64,000 nt of DNA from Bacteroidota bacterium. GTDB lineage: Bacteria > Bacteroidota > Bacteroidia > AKYH767-A > 2013-40CM-41-45. A program made the position numbers and the translations under genes. Under the pieces are notes generated by a model. It made no database searches, was not told where the DNA came from, and was given only the letters and a program-made list of their open reading frames with translations. Positions 36,991 to 45,597 of this stretch are shown piece after piece. How positions within the stretch are numbered: position 1 is the stretch's first letter; every line of letters begins with the position of its first letter. The stretch spans positions 62,001-126,000 of the forward strand of contig QQVM01000012.1 in NCBI GenBank assembly GCA_003389385.1, read 5' to 3'.

Positions 36991-39900
36991 ATGAAAAAAT
37001 CATATCTGCTTATATTTATTCTGGTTCTTCTGATTTCAGTCGGGGCATTCGGTTCCGGATACAGATTTGGACGGCTTATTCCGGAGAAAGGATTGTCGCA
37101 TCCAAAAGTATATTGCAGCTATCAGGACAGCAGGGGCTTTATGTGGTTTGGTACAGAAGACGGCCTGAACAAATATGACGGCTATACTTTTGATGTCTAT
37201 AAAAACAACCCGACTGACAGCACCTCTATTTCCAACAATATTGTAAGAGTAATTTTCGAAGACAGTAAAAGAAACTTATGGGTTGGAACTGACAATGGTC
37301 TGAATCTGTATAATCCTCTCAATGGAACTTTCTTCTCATTCTTTCACAGGGAAAACGAACCAACATCATTAAGCGGCAACATCATCTCAGCAATTACCGA
37401 AGACAAATCCGGCAAACTCTGGATAGGCACCAGCAGAGGGCTGAATATCTATGATCATTCCAGTAAAACATTTCAAAAATTTCAGGGAGGAGGAAACAAT
37501 TCTCATGGTTTAAGCAGCGAATTAATCTCCGCACTTTATTTAGATAAATCGGGGACTTTATGGGCAGGCACCGCGGATAAAGGATTGAATTCAATTCAGC
37601 CCGAATCCGGAAGAGTCAGTCAATTGATAAACTCCGAGGGAAGCAGGGGTTTTCTCTCAGAAAACGAAATCACTTGCATCAGCGGAGACAGCCGAGACAA
37701 TCTCTGGATTGGAACTGTAAACGGAGGAATCAACAAGTATAATCCGAAGAGCGGAGCCATAGAAATTTTCAATACGGAAAAAGGTCTTGCAAGCAACAGC
37801 ATTTTCGCTGTTATCGAAGATAAGTCAGGAAACATCTGGATCGCATCTTTGGGCGGAGGACTTCACACTCTGGACATGAAAGGTAAAATCATCGTGCATA
37901 AACATGATCCCCAAATCTCAGAATCCATCAGCAGCAACAAAGTATGGAGTCTGTTCGAAGACAATGCAGGAACTATATGGGCAGGCACATCTGAAGGAAT
38001 AAGCTTTTATAATTGGACACTGTCGAAATTCAAAACATACCGCACAGACAATTCAGTTGAATCAACATCCAACAACAGTGTCTTTGCGATATATGAAGAC
38101 AAGAATGGACATGCTTGGATCGGGATTCTCGGAGGAGGATTAAATGTATTCAGCAAATCAGAAAATAAATTTGTGAATGAAAAATATGCCGGACTCAACG
38201 ATCCGCTATTAAAGTATTCGAATATCTTTTCCATTGCCGGTGACCCTACAGGATTATTATGGCTTGGTACGGGAGACGGACTCCTGTCCTATAATCCAAA
38301 AACAGGTGCAGTAAGGCAATTTAAAAATCAACCTGGCGACAAGGAGTCGCTCAGTCATAATTACATCCGGAGTGTTTTCGCCGATCGGGAAGGAATTATA
38401 TGGATTGGTACTCACGGGGGAGGATTAAACACCTACAATACAGCTTCCGGAAAATTTAAAGGCTACACACACAATCCTTCGGATAAAAATTCAATAAGCA
38501 GCGATGTTGTTTTGAATATTGCAGAAGGGAAAGAAGGAATGCTCCTCATTTCGACATACGGAGGTGGCCTTAGCATCCTCAACAAAAGCAATATGCAATT
38601 TCATTCAGTCGGCCAGAAATCAGACAATGAAAAAGGCATCAACAGTAATTACATTCACACAGCATACACCGATAAATCAGGTAACATATGGATTGGGACC
38701 TATGGTGGAGGCCTTAGCCTGATCAATTCGAAAAATGAAATTATTCATTTCACAGAAAATGACGGCCTTCCGAATAATATCGTAAACGGAATTATTCCTG
38801 ATAAAAACGGAAATATCTGGGTTACCACCAATAACGGTGCCTGCAGACTCAGTATCAGTGATGACAACAGTCGAATAATCAGCTCCACCAGGATTTACAA
38901 TCAGCAGGACGGCTTGCAAAACAAGTTCAATGAAAACGCTTGCTATGCAGGCAAAGGAGGAATAATTTATCTGGGCGGAAATCGCGGGCTTAATGCATTC
39001 TATCCTGATGACATTAAAGAAAACACACTGATTCCACCGGTTGTGATCACACGTTTTTTCCTCTTTGAAAAACCTACAAGAATGGACACGCTCATTACCA
39101 CCGAACGAGTCCTAAAACTAAACTACAGGCAAAATTTCTTTTCGTTCGAATTCGCAGGGCTCAACTTTCTACTTCCTGAGAAAAACCGATACGCATACAA
39201 GATGGAAGGCCTGAATGAAGATTGGATTTATTCAGGAGACCGCCGCTATGTGGCCTATACGAATGTTGATCCTGGCCATTATGTTTTCAGAGTAAAATCT
39301 TGCAATAATGATGGAGTGTGGAATGAAGAAGGTATATCAATTGACATCACCATTACTCCTCCATTTTACAAAACCTGGTGGTTTACTCTTCTCAGTGCAT
39401 TAGGCATTTCACTCCTGATATTCTCCTATATCCGGATACGAACCAATACCCTGGTAAAACAGAACATTATTCTCGAAGAAAAAGTTAATACAAGAACACA
39501 TGAGCTGCAGGAAAAAAACGTGGAACTTACAATGACCATGGATCATCTCAAGTCGACGCAGAACCAGCTCATACAGTCTGAAAAAATGGCCTCACTCGGA
39601 CAGCTGACCGCAGGAATTGCACACGAAATACAAAACCCTCTGAATTTTGTAAATAATTTCTCAGAACTTTCTGTTGAACTGCTCAATGAAGCAGAAGGGG
39701 AAAGCGATCCTTCCGCAAGGAATGAATTGATAGGCGATGTAAAGCAGAATCTGGAAAAGATCAGGCATCACGGACGCAGAGCCGACAGCATTGTGAAAGG
39801 AATGCTGCAACACAGCAGAGCTTCATCAGCTGAAAAACAGTCTACTGACATCAATAAGCTGGTTGAAGAGTTTTTCACATTAGCATATCACGGCATGAAA

Positions 39901-40326
39901 GCCAAGGACCCAACTTTTAACTGTGAGATGAATAAAAACCTGGCAGCTGATCTTCCACTTGTAAAAATTATCCCTCAGGAAATCAGCCGGGTAATCCTGA
40001 ACATATTCAATAATGCCTTTTACGCAGTGGATGAAAAGAAAAAGCTCACTCAATCGAATGGCTATCAGCCTGACATTTCGATCAGCACTCGCAAAGAGGA
40101 TAATCGTGTTTTAATTAATATCCGCGATAACGGCACCGGCATCAAAGATGAAATTAAAGACAAGATCTTTAATCCATTCTTTACCACCAAGCCAACCGGA
40201 TCAGGAACAGGCTTAGGGCTTTCCATCAGTTACGATATAATTGTGAAAGGACACGGCGGGAAGATGCTGGTCGAATCTTTACCGGGAGAGTTTACAGAAT
40301 TCAAAATTGAATTACCGCTTTCTTGA
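36991..40326 (+). CDS. Sensor histidine kinase with two-component-regulator beta-propeller
   Basis: 1111 residues. Signal peptide (1-21), then about 14 Reg_prop blades (about 30-680, each with LWIGT or IWIGT), a Y_Y_Y beta domain (about 700-785), one membrane helix (about 795-815), a coiled coil and a transmitter with H878 in IAHEIQNPLNF, NIFNNAFYA, DNGTGIK and GTGLGLSI. This is the sensor half of a hybrid two-component system (HTCS), which in Bacteroidota detects glycan fragments in the periplasm, but here the receiver and AraC output are absent from the chain. A separate receiver overlaps or follows directly, so the relay is split. Confidence 0.94.
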   Translation: MKKSYLLIFILVLLISVGAFGSGYRFGRLIPEKGLSHPKVYCSYQDSRGFMWFGTEDGLNKYDGYTFDVYKNNPTDSTSISNNIVRVIFEDSKRNLWVGTDNGLNLYNPLNGTFFSFFHRENEPTSLSGNIISAITEDKSGKLWIGTSRGLNIYDHSSKTFQKFQGGGNNSHGLSSELISALYLDKSGTLWAGTADKGLNSIQPESGRVSQLINSEGSRGFLSENEITCISGDSRDNLWIGTVNGGINKYNPKSGAIEIFNTEKGLASNSIFAVIEDKSGNIWIASLGGGLHTLDMKGKIIVHKHDPQISESISSNKVWSLFEDNAGTIWAGTSEGISFYNWTLSKFKTYRTDNSVESTSNNSVFAIYEDKNGHAWIGILGGGLNVFSKSENKFVNEKYAGLNDPLLKYSNIFSIAGDPTGLLWLGTGDGLLSYNPKTGAVRQFKNQPGDKESLSHNYIRSVFADREGIIWIGTHGGGLNTYNTASGKFKGYTHNPSDKNSISSDVVLNIAEGKEGMLLISTYGGGLSILNKSNMQFHSVGQKSDNEKGINSNYIHTAYTDKSGNIWIGTYGGGLSLINSKNEIIHFTENDGLPNNIVNGIIPDKNGNIWVTTNNGACRLSISDDNSRIISSTRIYNQQDGLQNKFNENACYAGKGGIIYLGGNRGLNAFYPDDIKENTLIPPVVITRFFLFEKPTRMDTLITTERVLKLNYRQNFFSFEFAGLNFLLPEKNRYAYKMEGLNEDWIYSGDRRYVAYTNVDPGHYVFRVKSCNNDGVWNEEGISIDITITPPFYKTWWFTLLSALGISLLIFSYIRIRTNTLVKQNIILEEKVNTRTHELQEKNVELTMTMDHLKSTQNQLIQSEKMASLGQLTAGIAHEIQNPLNFVNNFSELSVELLNEAEGESDPSARNELIGDVKQNLEKIRHHGRRADSIVKGMLQHSRASSAEKQSTDINKLVEEFFTLAYHGMKAKDPTFNCEMNKNLAADLPLVKIIPQEISRVILNIFNNAFYAVDEKKKLTQSNGYQPDISISTRKEDNRVLINIRDNGTGIKDEIKDKIFNPFFTTKPTGSGTGLGLSISYDIIVKGHGGKMLVESLPGEFTEFKIELPLS

Positions 40327-40337
40327 AAATCCAAAAG

Positions 40338-40703
40338 ATGAATATACTTGTTGTGGATGATGAACGAGATGTGGAACAGCTGTTCCGTCAGCGATTCAGA
40401 AATGAAATAAAAAACGGACAGATTAATCTGACATTTGCCTTTGACGGTTTGGAAGCCATAGATTGGCTGAATAATAACCCTGATTCCGAATTTCAGGTTA
40501 TACTCAGCGACATCAACATGCCTAAACTTTCAGGACTTGAGTTGCTCAGGCAAGTGAAGAAGAACTTTCCAAAAATCCGCTTCATCATGGTTTCAGCATA
40601 CGGAGACAGCAACAATTATTCAAATGCGATGAGTTATGGCGCCAATGAATTCGTGACAAAACCGGTGGATTTTACAAAACTGAAAGAATTAATTTTCCAA
40701 TGA
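40338..40703 (+). CDS. Single-domain response regulator
   Basis: About 121 residues, one receiver domain only: VVDDERD (acidic pocket), LSDINMP with the phospho-acceptor aspartate, MVSAYG (switch residue) and TKPVDF (conserved lysine). No output domain. I took the ATG at 40338 (MNILVVDDE); a TTG at 40323 would overlap the kinase stop by 4 bases (TTGA), so translational coupling is possible. It is the natural acceptor for the kinase just upstream and could pass phosphate to the downstream Hpt protein. Confidence 0.9.
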   Translation: MNILVVDDERDVEQLFRQRFRNEIKNGQINLTFAFDGLEAIDWLNNNPDSEFQVILSDINMPKLSGLELLRQVKKNFPKIRFIMVSAYGDSNNYSNAMSYGANEFVTKPVDFTKLKELIFQ

Positions 40704-40764
40704 CGATAAAATTTAAAATTGAATATCTTTATACTTCTCACCTATAAATCTGAACCGAACAGGA

Positions 40765-42399
40765 ATGAATGCCCAGGCAAAAATACTGGTAGTGGATGAC
40801 GAACCTGATCTGGAATTATTGATCACACAGAGATTCAGGAAAAAAATCCGCGAAAATGAATTTGCATTTGACTTCGCGCACAACGGCACTGAAGCCCTGG
40901 AATTTCTTTCTGATGATCCGGATAAGTACGACATGATTCTGACTGATATCAACATGCCGGAAATGGACGGACTTACTTTACTTGTTAAGATTAAGGAAAG
41001 GTTTCGTCACCAGAGAGCGGTAGTTGTAAGCGCATACGGTGACATGGACAACATTCGAACTGCCATGAACCGAGGTGCTTTTGATTTTATCACCAAACCC
41101 ATAGATTTTGCAGATCTGGAAACCACTATTGAAAAAACACTGGAAGAGAACCGAATTCTCCGTATGGGAAGAATTGCCAGCGAACAGCTCAATCAGACAT
41201 TGAAAGAAAAGGAAATTGCGGAAATTGAAAGACACAAAGCTGAGCAGAGCGAGAAATTCAAGCAGCAGTTCCTGGCCAACATGAGCCATGAAATCAGGAC
41301 TCCCATGAATTCCGTCATCGGCCTTACTCATCTCCTATTGAAAACGCAACTTGACGATCAACAGCAGAAATATCTGAATGTGATCCGTAAATCATCGGAA
41401 AACCTTCTGGTTATCATCAATGACATCCTGGATCTTTCTAAAATTGAAGCAGGTAAAATGGATTTTGAAAAAATTCCTTTTCACCTGCACGATCACCTGG
41501 ACACTGTTTACCAAACTATGCTTTTCAAGGCTGAAGATAAAAACCTTGAATTCTCAGTAACTGTCGATGAAGGTGTTCCCCCTATTCTCATCGGAGATCC
41601 AGTACGGCTCAATCAGATTCTGATAAACCTTTCCGGAAATGCAATCAAGTTTACCAATGAGGGAAAAATCAAAATCAACGTGAAAGAGTTGAGCAGAAAA
41701 AACGAGCAAAGCATTCTGGAGTTTTCAGTTTCTGATTCAGGTATTGGGATTGCGCCCGAAAAACTGAACAAGATCTTTGAGAGCTTTTCTCAGGCAAGCA
41801 GTGATACAACAAGAAGATTCGGAGGCACCGGACTGGGCCTGACAATTTCAAAACAGCTGATTGAACTTCAGGGAGGAAGCATAGGTGTGCAAAGCGAGCT
41901 AAACAAAGGCACCACCTTTTACTTCAAATTACCCTTCATTATCGGAACCCAATCAGACTTAAAAAAATCAACAGATCATCAGGAAGAATTCAGCGCGGAA
42001 GAACTTCAGGGTATCAAGGTTCTGCTTGTAGAGGACAATCATTTCAATCAGATGGTGGCTGTAGACACTCTCACTGATCTTATCACGGGAATAAAAGTCG
42101 ATGTTGCAGACAATGGACTTGTCGCCTTTGAGATGCTAAAAACCGAAGATTACGATGTGGTGCTTATGGATATTCAAATGCCGGTGATGGACGGCTTCGA
42201 AGCATGCCGTAAGATCAAATCTGAGCTTCCTGAACCCAAAAACAGAATTCCTGTAATGGCCATGACAGCAAATGTCACTCAGGAAGAGGTTCAAAAATGC
42301 TTTGAATTCGGCATGAACGAGTACATCTCCAAACCCTTTGATCCGAAGAATCTGTTGAATAAACTGGGCAAACTTGTATTGGCCAAAAATATTCAATGA
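40765..42399 (+). CDS. Hybrid histidine kinase, REC-HisKA-HATPase-REC
   Basis: 544 residues, cytoplasmic. First receiver (about 5-125, D61 in LTDINMPEMDG), coiled coil (about 130-165), HisKA with H175 in ANMSHEIRTPMNSV, HATPase with N box NLSGNAIKF, DSGIGI and GTGLGLTI, and a C-terminal receiver (about 410-535, D469 in LMDIQMPVMDG). The HEIRTPMN type transmitter differs from the NPLNF type of the other three kinases. The N-terminal receiver lets another kinase control it; the C-terminal one can exchange phosphate with the Hpt protein encoded next. Confidence 0.94.
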   Translation: MNAQAKILVVDDEPDLELLITQRFRKKIRENEFAFDFAHNGTEALEFLSDDPDKYDMILTDINMPEMDGLTLLVKIKERFRHQRAVVVSAYGDMDNIRTAMNRGAFDFITKPIDFADLETTIEKTLEENRILRMGRIASEQLNQTLKEKEIAEIERHKAEQSEKFKQQFLANMSHEIRTPMNSVIGLTHLLLKTQLDDQQQKYLNVIRKSSENLLVIINDILDLSKIEAGKMDFEKIPFHLHDHLDTVYQTMLFKAEDKNLEFSVTVDEGVPPILIGDPVRLNQILINLSGNAIKFTNEGKIKINVKELSRKNEQSILEFSVSDSGIGIAPEKLNKIFESFSQASSDTTRRFGGTGLGLTISKQLIELQGGSIGVQSELNKGTTFYFKLPFIIGTQSDLKKSTDHQEEFSAEELQGIKVLLVEDNHFNQMVAVDTLTDLITGIKVDVADNGLVAFEMLKTEDYDVVLMDIQMPVMDGFEACRKIKSELPEPKNRIPVMAMTANVTQEEVQKCFEFGMNEYISKPFDPKNLLNKLGKLVLAKNIQ

Positions 42400-42439
42400 A
42401 AATTGTTTGTAATTATACAACTCCGCATTCAAGATAGTC

Positions 42440-42468
42440 TTTGTTTTTAAATTCTAATCTTATATTTG
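42440..42468 (+). promoter_or_regulatory. Promoter of the Hpt gene
   Basis: TTTG (42440-42443), 17 bases, TATATTTG (42461-42468): a full match to the Bacteroidota promoter consensus, 19 bases before the ATG at 42488. It shows that the Hpt and perhaps the tethered receiver can be expressed apart from the hybrid kinase. Confidence 0.6.
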
Positions 42469-42487
42469 TTCGTTAAATTCCAATCCT

Positions 42488-42829
42488 ATGACCCGGATTA
42501 CTGACCTTACTTTTCTAAAAACTTTCACGGGCGATAATTCCGATAAGATGAAAAAGTACATGAATATGTTTATACAGCATTGTCCCGGACAATTGGATCT
42601 GATGAACAATCATCTTCAGAGTCAGAATTACGATGCCCTGAGAGCCACCGCACATGCCCTCAAACCTCAGATCACTTACATGGGAATCAAACAGGGAGAA
42701 GATCTGATAAAAGGAATAGAACACCGAGCCGGCAATAAGGAAGAAGTGGAAAAGCTGCCTGTACTCTTAAATGAATTTTCAGATATTTGCCGCAAAGCCA
42801 TTGAGGAATTACGTCAGGAAGCAAGCTGA
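42488..42829 (+). CDS. Histidine phosphotransfer (Hpt) protein
   Basis: 113 residues, the size of a lone four-helix Hpt domain. H56 in ATAHALKPQITYMG is the expected phospho-acceptor (consensus AHxLKxxxxxxG). It has no catalytic ATPase part, so it only shuttles phosphate between receivers. Its place between a REC-HK-REC hybrid and a membrane-tethered receiver suggests it links the two. It has its own promoter. Confidence 0.9.
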   Translation: MTRITDLTFLKTFTGDNSDKMKKYMNMFIQHCPGQLDLMNNHLQSQNYDALRATAHALKPQITYMGIKQGEDLIKGIEHRAGNKEEVEKLPVLLNEFSDICRKAIEELRQEAS

Positions 42830-42905
42830 TCCCGGCACTGATTAATCATTAAACAAATTAAGGCTAGACAAGAAATAAACCCAATTTTGCTCCAAGACAA
42901 ATTCT

Positions 42906-43424
42906 ATGAAAACCGTTCAGAATATTTTTATTGTTGATGATGATGCTATTCAGGCAATGATGCTGCAGGATTATCTGAGCAAGTATTCGACCTTTACTAT
43001 TCATGTTTTTAATTCAGGGGAAGAATGCCTGAAAAACATGAGCATCAATCCGGATATCATTTTCCTTGACTTCAATTTTGACAAAGCAGGAAAGGACGCC
43101 ATGAACGGAATTGATATTCTCAAAGAAATTAAAACCCTTCGTCCCGAAACCGAAGTGGTAATGTTCAGCGGCCAGGATAAAATTGAAGTGGCTGTGAACA
43201 CAATGAAATACGGCGCTTTTGACTACATCGTGAAAAGCGAAAGCGCTTTTCACCGTTCAGAAAATGTGATTTATAACATCATCAAAAGAATGAAACTTGC
43301 CGGTGAGGCCAAATTATACAAGAAACTCACCTACTCCTTCGGCATCGCATTCTTGATTTTACTCCTTGTAATTTTATGGCTGTATAATGCGGGGCTTATT
43401 TCCAATAATCCCGGATGGATGTAA
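42906..43424 (+). CDS. Membrane-tethered response regulator (REC plus C-terminal helix)
   Basis: 172 residues. A receiver domain fills about 1-128 (VDDD acidic pocket, D55 in IFLDFNFD, MFSGQ switch region, and a conserved lysine in YIVKSES). After a basic linker, residues ~143-163 (YSFGIAFLILLLVILWLY) form one membrane helix, followed by a short polar end. It would sit with the receiver in the cytoplasm. There is no output domain, so phosphorylation probably alters a partner at the membrane. It is the last gene of the signalling block. Confidence 0.88.
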   Translation: MKTVQNIFIVDDDAIQAMMLQDYLSKYSTFTIHVFNSGEECLKNMSINPDIIFLDFNFDKAGKDAMNGIDILKEIKTLRPETEVVMFSGQDKIEVAVNTMKYGAFDYIVKSESAFHRSENVIYNIIKRMKLAGEAKLYKKLTYSFGIAFLILLLVILWLYNAGLISNNPGWM

Positions 43425-43573
43425 ATCTTTTTTTAACCACCAGAGCCAAAGAATCTGCAAGATTATTTTCATTTCCTTCTGTCTGAATATCAAGTATAAT
43501 TTGATATTATTCTCTCCAAATCCGGGCTGGAATTGATAAATTCACAATTTGTACAGGCAAATCCCACAACAAT

Positions 43574-44722
43574 ATGCAAGCAGAACAAGTTCAGTCTAAA
43601 CTTCCGGCTGTTGGCACCACGATATTTACAATCATGTCGGCTCTGGCAAATGAATATAAGGCGATCAACCTTAGCCAGGGCTTTCCTGATTTTGAAGTTT
43701 CTGAGGAACTCATTTCCCTCGTTCATGAATACATGAAAAAGGGCTTCAATCAATATGCACCCATGGCAGGACATCCTGCATTACGAGAGCAAATTGCCCT
43801 GAAAACAGATAAGATTTATCACAGAAAATACAATCCAGATACAGAGATCACAATCACAAGTGGCGGCACTCAGGCTATCTATACCGCAATCGCGGCAATA
43901 GTGAAACCAGGCGATGAGGTTATTGTGATAGAGCCGGCATATGACTCATATGTTCCTGCAATCCTTCTGAATGGCGGAATACCTGTTTTGTATTCCCTCT
44001 ATGGTCCTGATTTTAAAATCGACTGGACTGAATTTGCGAAACTGATCAGTCATAAAACGAAACTGATAATCATTAATACTCCGCATAATCCTGCAGGTAC
44101 AATTTTCACTGAGGAGGACCTGAACTCCCTCAGCATGCTGCTAAAGGACACAGGAATATTAATTATAAGCGATGAAGTTTATGAACACATCATATTCGAC
44201 GGACTGTCACATCAAAGCGTGATACGATTCCCTGAATTGCTCAATAGGAGTTTTGTGGTGTTCTCATTCGGAAAAACATATCATGCTACAGGGTGGAAAA
44301 TGGGTTACTGTCTGGCTCCGGAATATCTTATGAAAGAATTCAGAAAAGTGCATCAATTCCTTGTTTTCAGTAGCAACACTCCACTGCAGCATGCCTTGGC
44401 TGAATATATGAAAAACGCGAATTATCTCGAGCTTCCTTCATTCTATCAAAACAAAAGAGATTTTTTTCTAGAAATGTTGCATGGCTCTGGTTTTTCTTTC
44501 ACTCCTTCCAAAGGCTCCTATTTTCAGCTGCTTGATTATTCCGGCATCTCAAATGAAAAGGACACAGAGTTTGCCATTAAACTCACCAGGGAAAGCGGAG
44601 TTGCGTCAATTCCCCTCTCCCCCTTTTATAAAACTCCTCCTGACCAGCATTATCTTCGCTTTTGTTTTGCAAAGAAATCTGAAACGCTCGCCTCAGCGGC
44701 AGAAAAACTGAGAACATTATGA
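43574..44722 (+). CDS. Methionine/glutamine-type aminotransferase (class I, YbdL-like)
   Basis: 382 residues of the PLP-dependent class I aminotransferases. NLSQGFPDF at the start, NTPHNPAG around 168-175, DEVYEH at 200-205, and the Schiff-base lysine K234 in SFGKTYHATGWK; the R of LRFCFAKK binds the substrate carboxylate. The sequence resembles E. coli YbdL (methionine aminotransferase) and eukaryotic glutamine transaminase K. The next gene is an omega-amidase, the usual partner that drains alpha-ketoglutaramate or ketosuccinamate, which supports the glutamine-donor type. Confidence 0.9.
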   Translation: MQAEQVQSKLPAVGTTIFTIMSALANEYKAINLSQGFPDFEVSEELISLVHEYMKKGFNQYAPMAGHPALREQIALKTDKIYHRKYNPDTEITITSGGTQAIYTAIAAIVKPGDEVIVIEPAYDSYVPAILLNGGIPVLYSLYGPDFKIDWTEFAKLISHKTKLIIINTPHNPAGTIFTEEDLNSLSMLLKDTGILIISDEVYEHIIFDGLSHQSVIRFPELLNRSFVVFSFGKTYHATGWKMGYCLAPEYLMKEFRKVHQFLVFSSNTPLQHALAEYMKNANYLELPSFYQNKRDFFLEMLHGSGFSFTPSKGSYFQLLDYSGISNEKDTEFAIKLTRESGVASIPLSPFYKTPPDQHYLRFCFAKKSETLASAAEKLRTL

Positions 44723-44764
44723 GACTAATTGTTAACTTGAGTGTTTCATTATATCCCGTATCAA

Positions 44765-45550
44765 TTGTCTGCACTAAACATCGCTTTACTACAATCTGAT
44801 ATTGCCTGGGAAAATCCCGACAAGAACCTTGAGGCTTTCGACCAAAAGCTTGATCAGATTAATTCCCCATGCGATCTTATCATTCTTCCTGAAATGTTCA
44901 GCACAGGTTTTACAATGGATGCCAGGAGGCATGCTCAAAACATGGAAGGAAATTCAGTTAGCTGGATGCGAAACGCTGCTAGAAGAAAAGATGCTGTGAT
45001 TTGCGGGAGTCTGATTATTGAAGATGAAGGAAAGTATTACAATCGTCTCATATGGATGCAACCAAACGGGGCGCATACTCATTATGACAAAAGACATTTA
45101 TTCCGTCTGGCCGGTGAAGAGAAATTCTATACTGCAGGCACACATCAGTGGATAATGCATTTAAAAGGATGGAATATTTGCCCACTTATCTGTTATGATC
45201 TTCGCTTCCCAGTCTGGAGCAGAAGAAGAAAGGACTTTGATTATGATTTATTGGTATTTGTGGCCAACTGGCCTGAAAAAAGAGTATTTGCCTGGACGCA
45301 ACTGCTTGCCGCCAGAGCAATAGAAAACCAGTGCTTCGTGGCCGGGGTGAACAGGACAGGAATTGACGGGAATCATCACCCTTATACAGGAGATTCAGCA
45401 ATGCATGATTACACAGGAAAAAAAATAAGTTCATTTTCATCTTTTGAAGAGAAAACTGAAGTTTTCTCCCTTGACATTCAAGAAATGAAAGAATTCCGCC
45501 AACAGCTTCCCTTTTTAAATGATGCAGACGATTTCAAATTAATTATTTGA
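44765..45550 (+). CDS. Omega-amidase (nitrilase-family hydrolase, YafV-like)
   Basis: About 261 residues. The nitrilase triad is E43 (LPEMFSTGF), K109 (YDKRHLF) and C143 (LICYDLRFP). Omega-amidase hydrolyses alpha-ketoglutaramate to alpha-ketoglutarate and ammonia. I prefer the TTG start at 44765, which yields MSALNIALLQ, in register with the M-x-x-LKITLLQ opening of YafV; a GTG at 44741 adds eight residues and is preceded by a stop. It pairs with the aminotransferase upstream; overlap with the next frame is only apparent because that gene really begins at 45598. Confidence 0.9.
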   Translation: MSALNIALLQSDIAWENPDKNLEAFDQKLDQINSPCDLIILPEMFSTGFTMDARRHAQNMEGNSVSWMRNAARRKDAVICGSLIIEDEGKYYNRLIWMQPNGAHTHYDKRHLFRLAGEEKFYTAGTHQWIMHLKGWNICPLICYDLRFPVWSRRRKDFDYDLLVFVANWPEKRVFAWTQLLAARAIENQCFVAGVNRTGIDGNHHPYTGDSAMHDYTGKKISSFSSFEEKTEVFSLDIQEMKEFRQQLPFLNDADDFKLII

Positions 45551-45560
45551 ACCTGAGTCT

Positions 45561-45568
45561 TATATTTG
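45561..45568 (+). promoter_or_regulatory. Candidate -7 element before the deiminase gene
   Basis: TATATTTG matches TAnnTTTG exactly, 29 bases before the ATG at 45598. The nearest TTTG (45546-45549) is only 11 bases upstream, too close to serve as the partner element, so this is a half-site call. Confidence 0.4.
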
Positions 45569-45597
45569 TATCTTCCCATACTGTGAATTCAGTTTCC

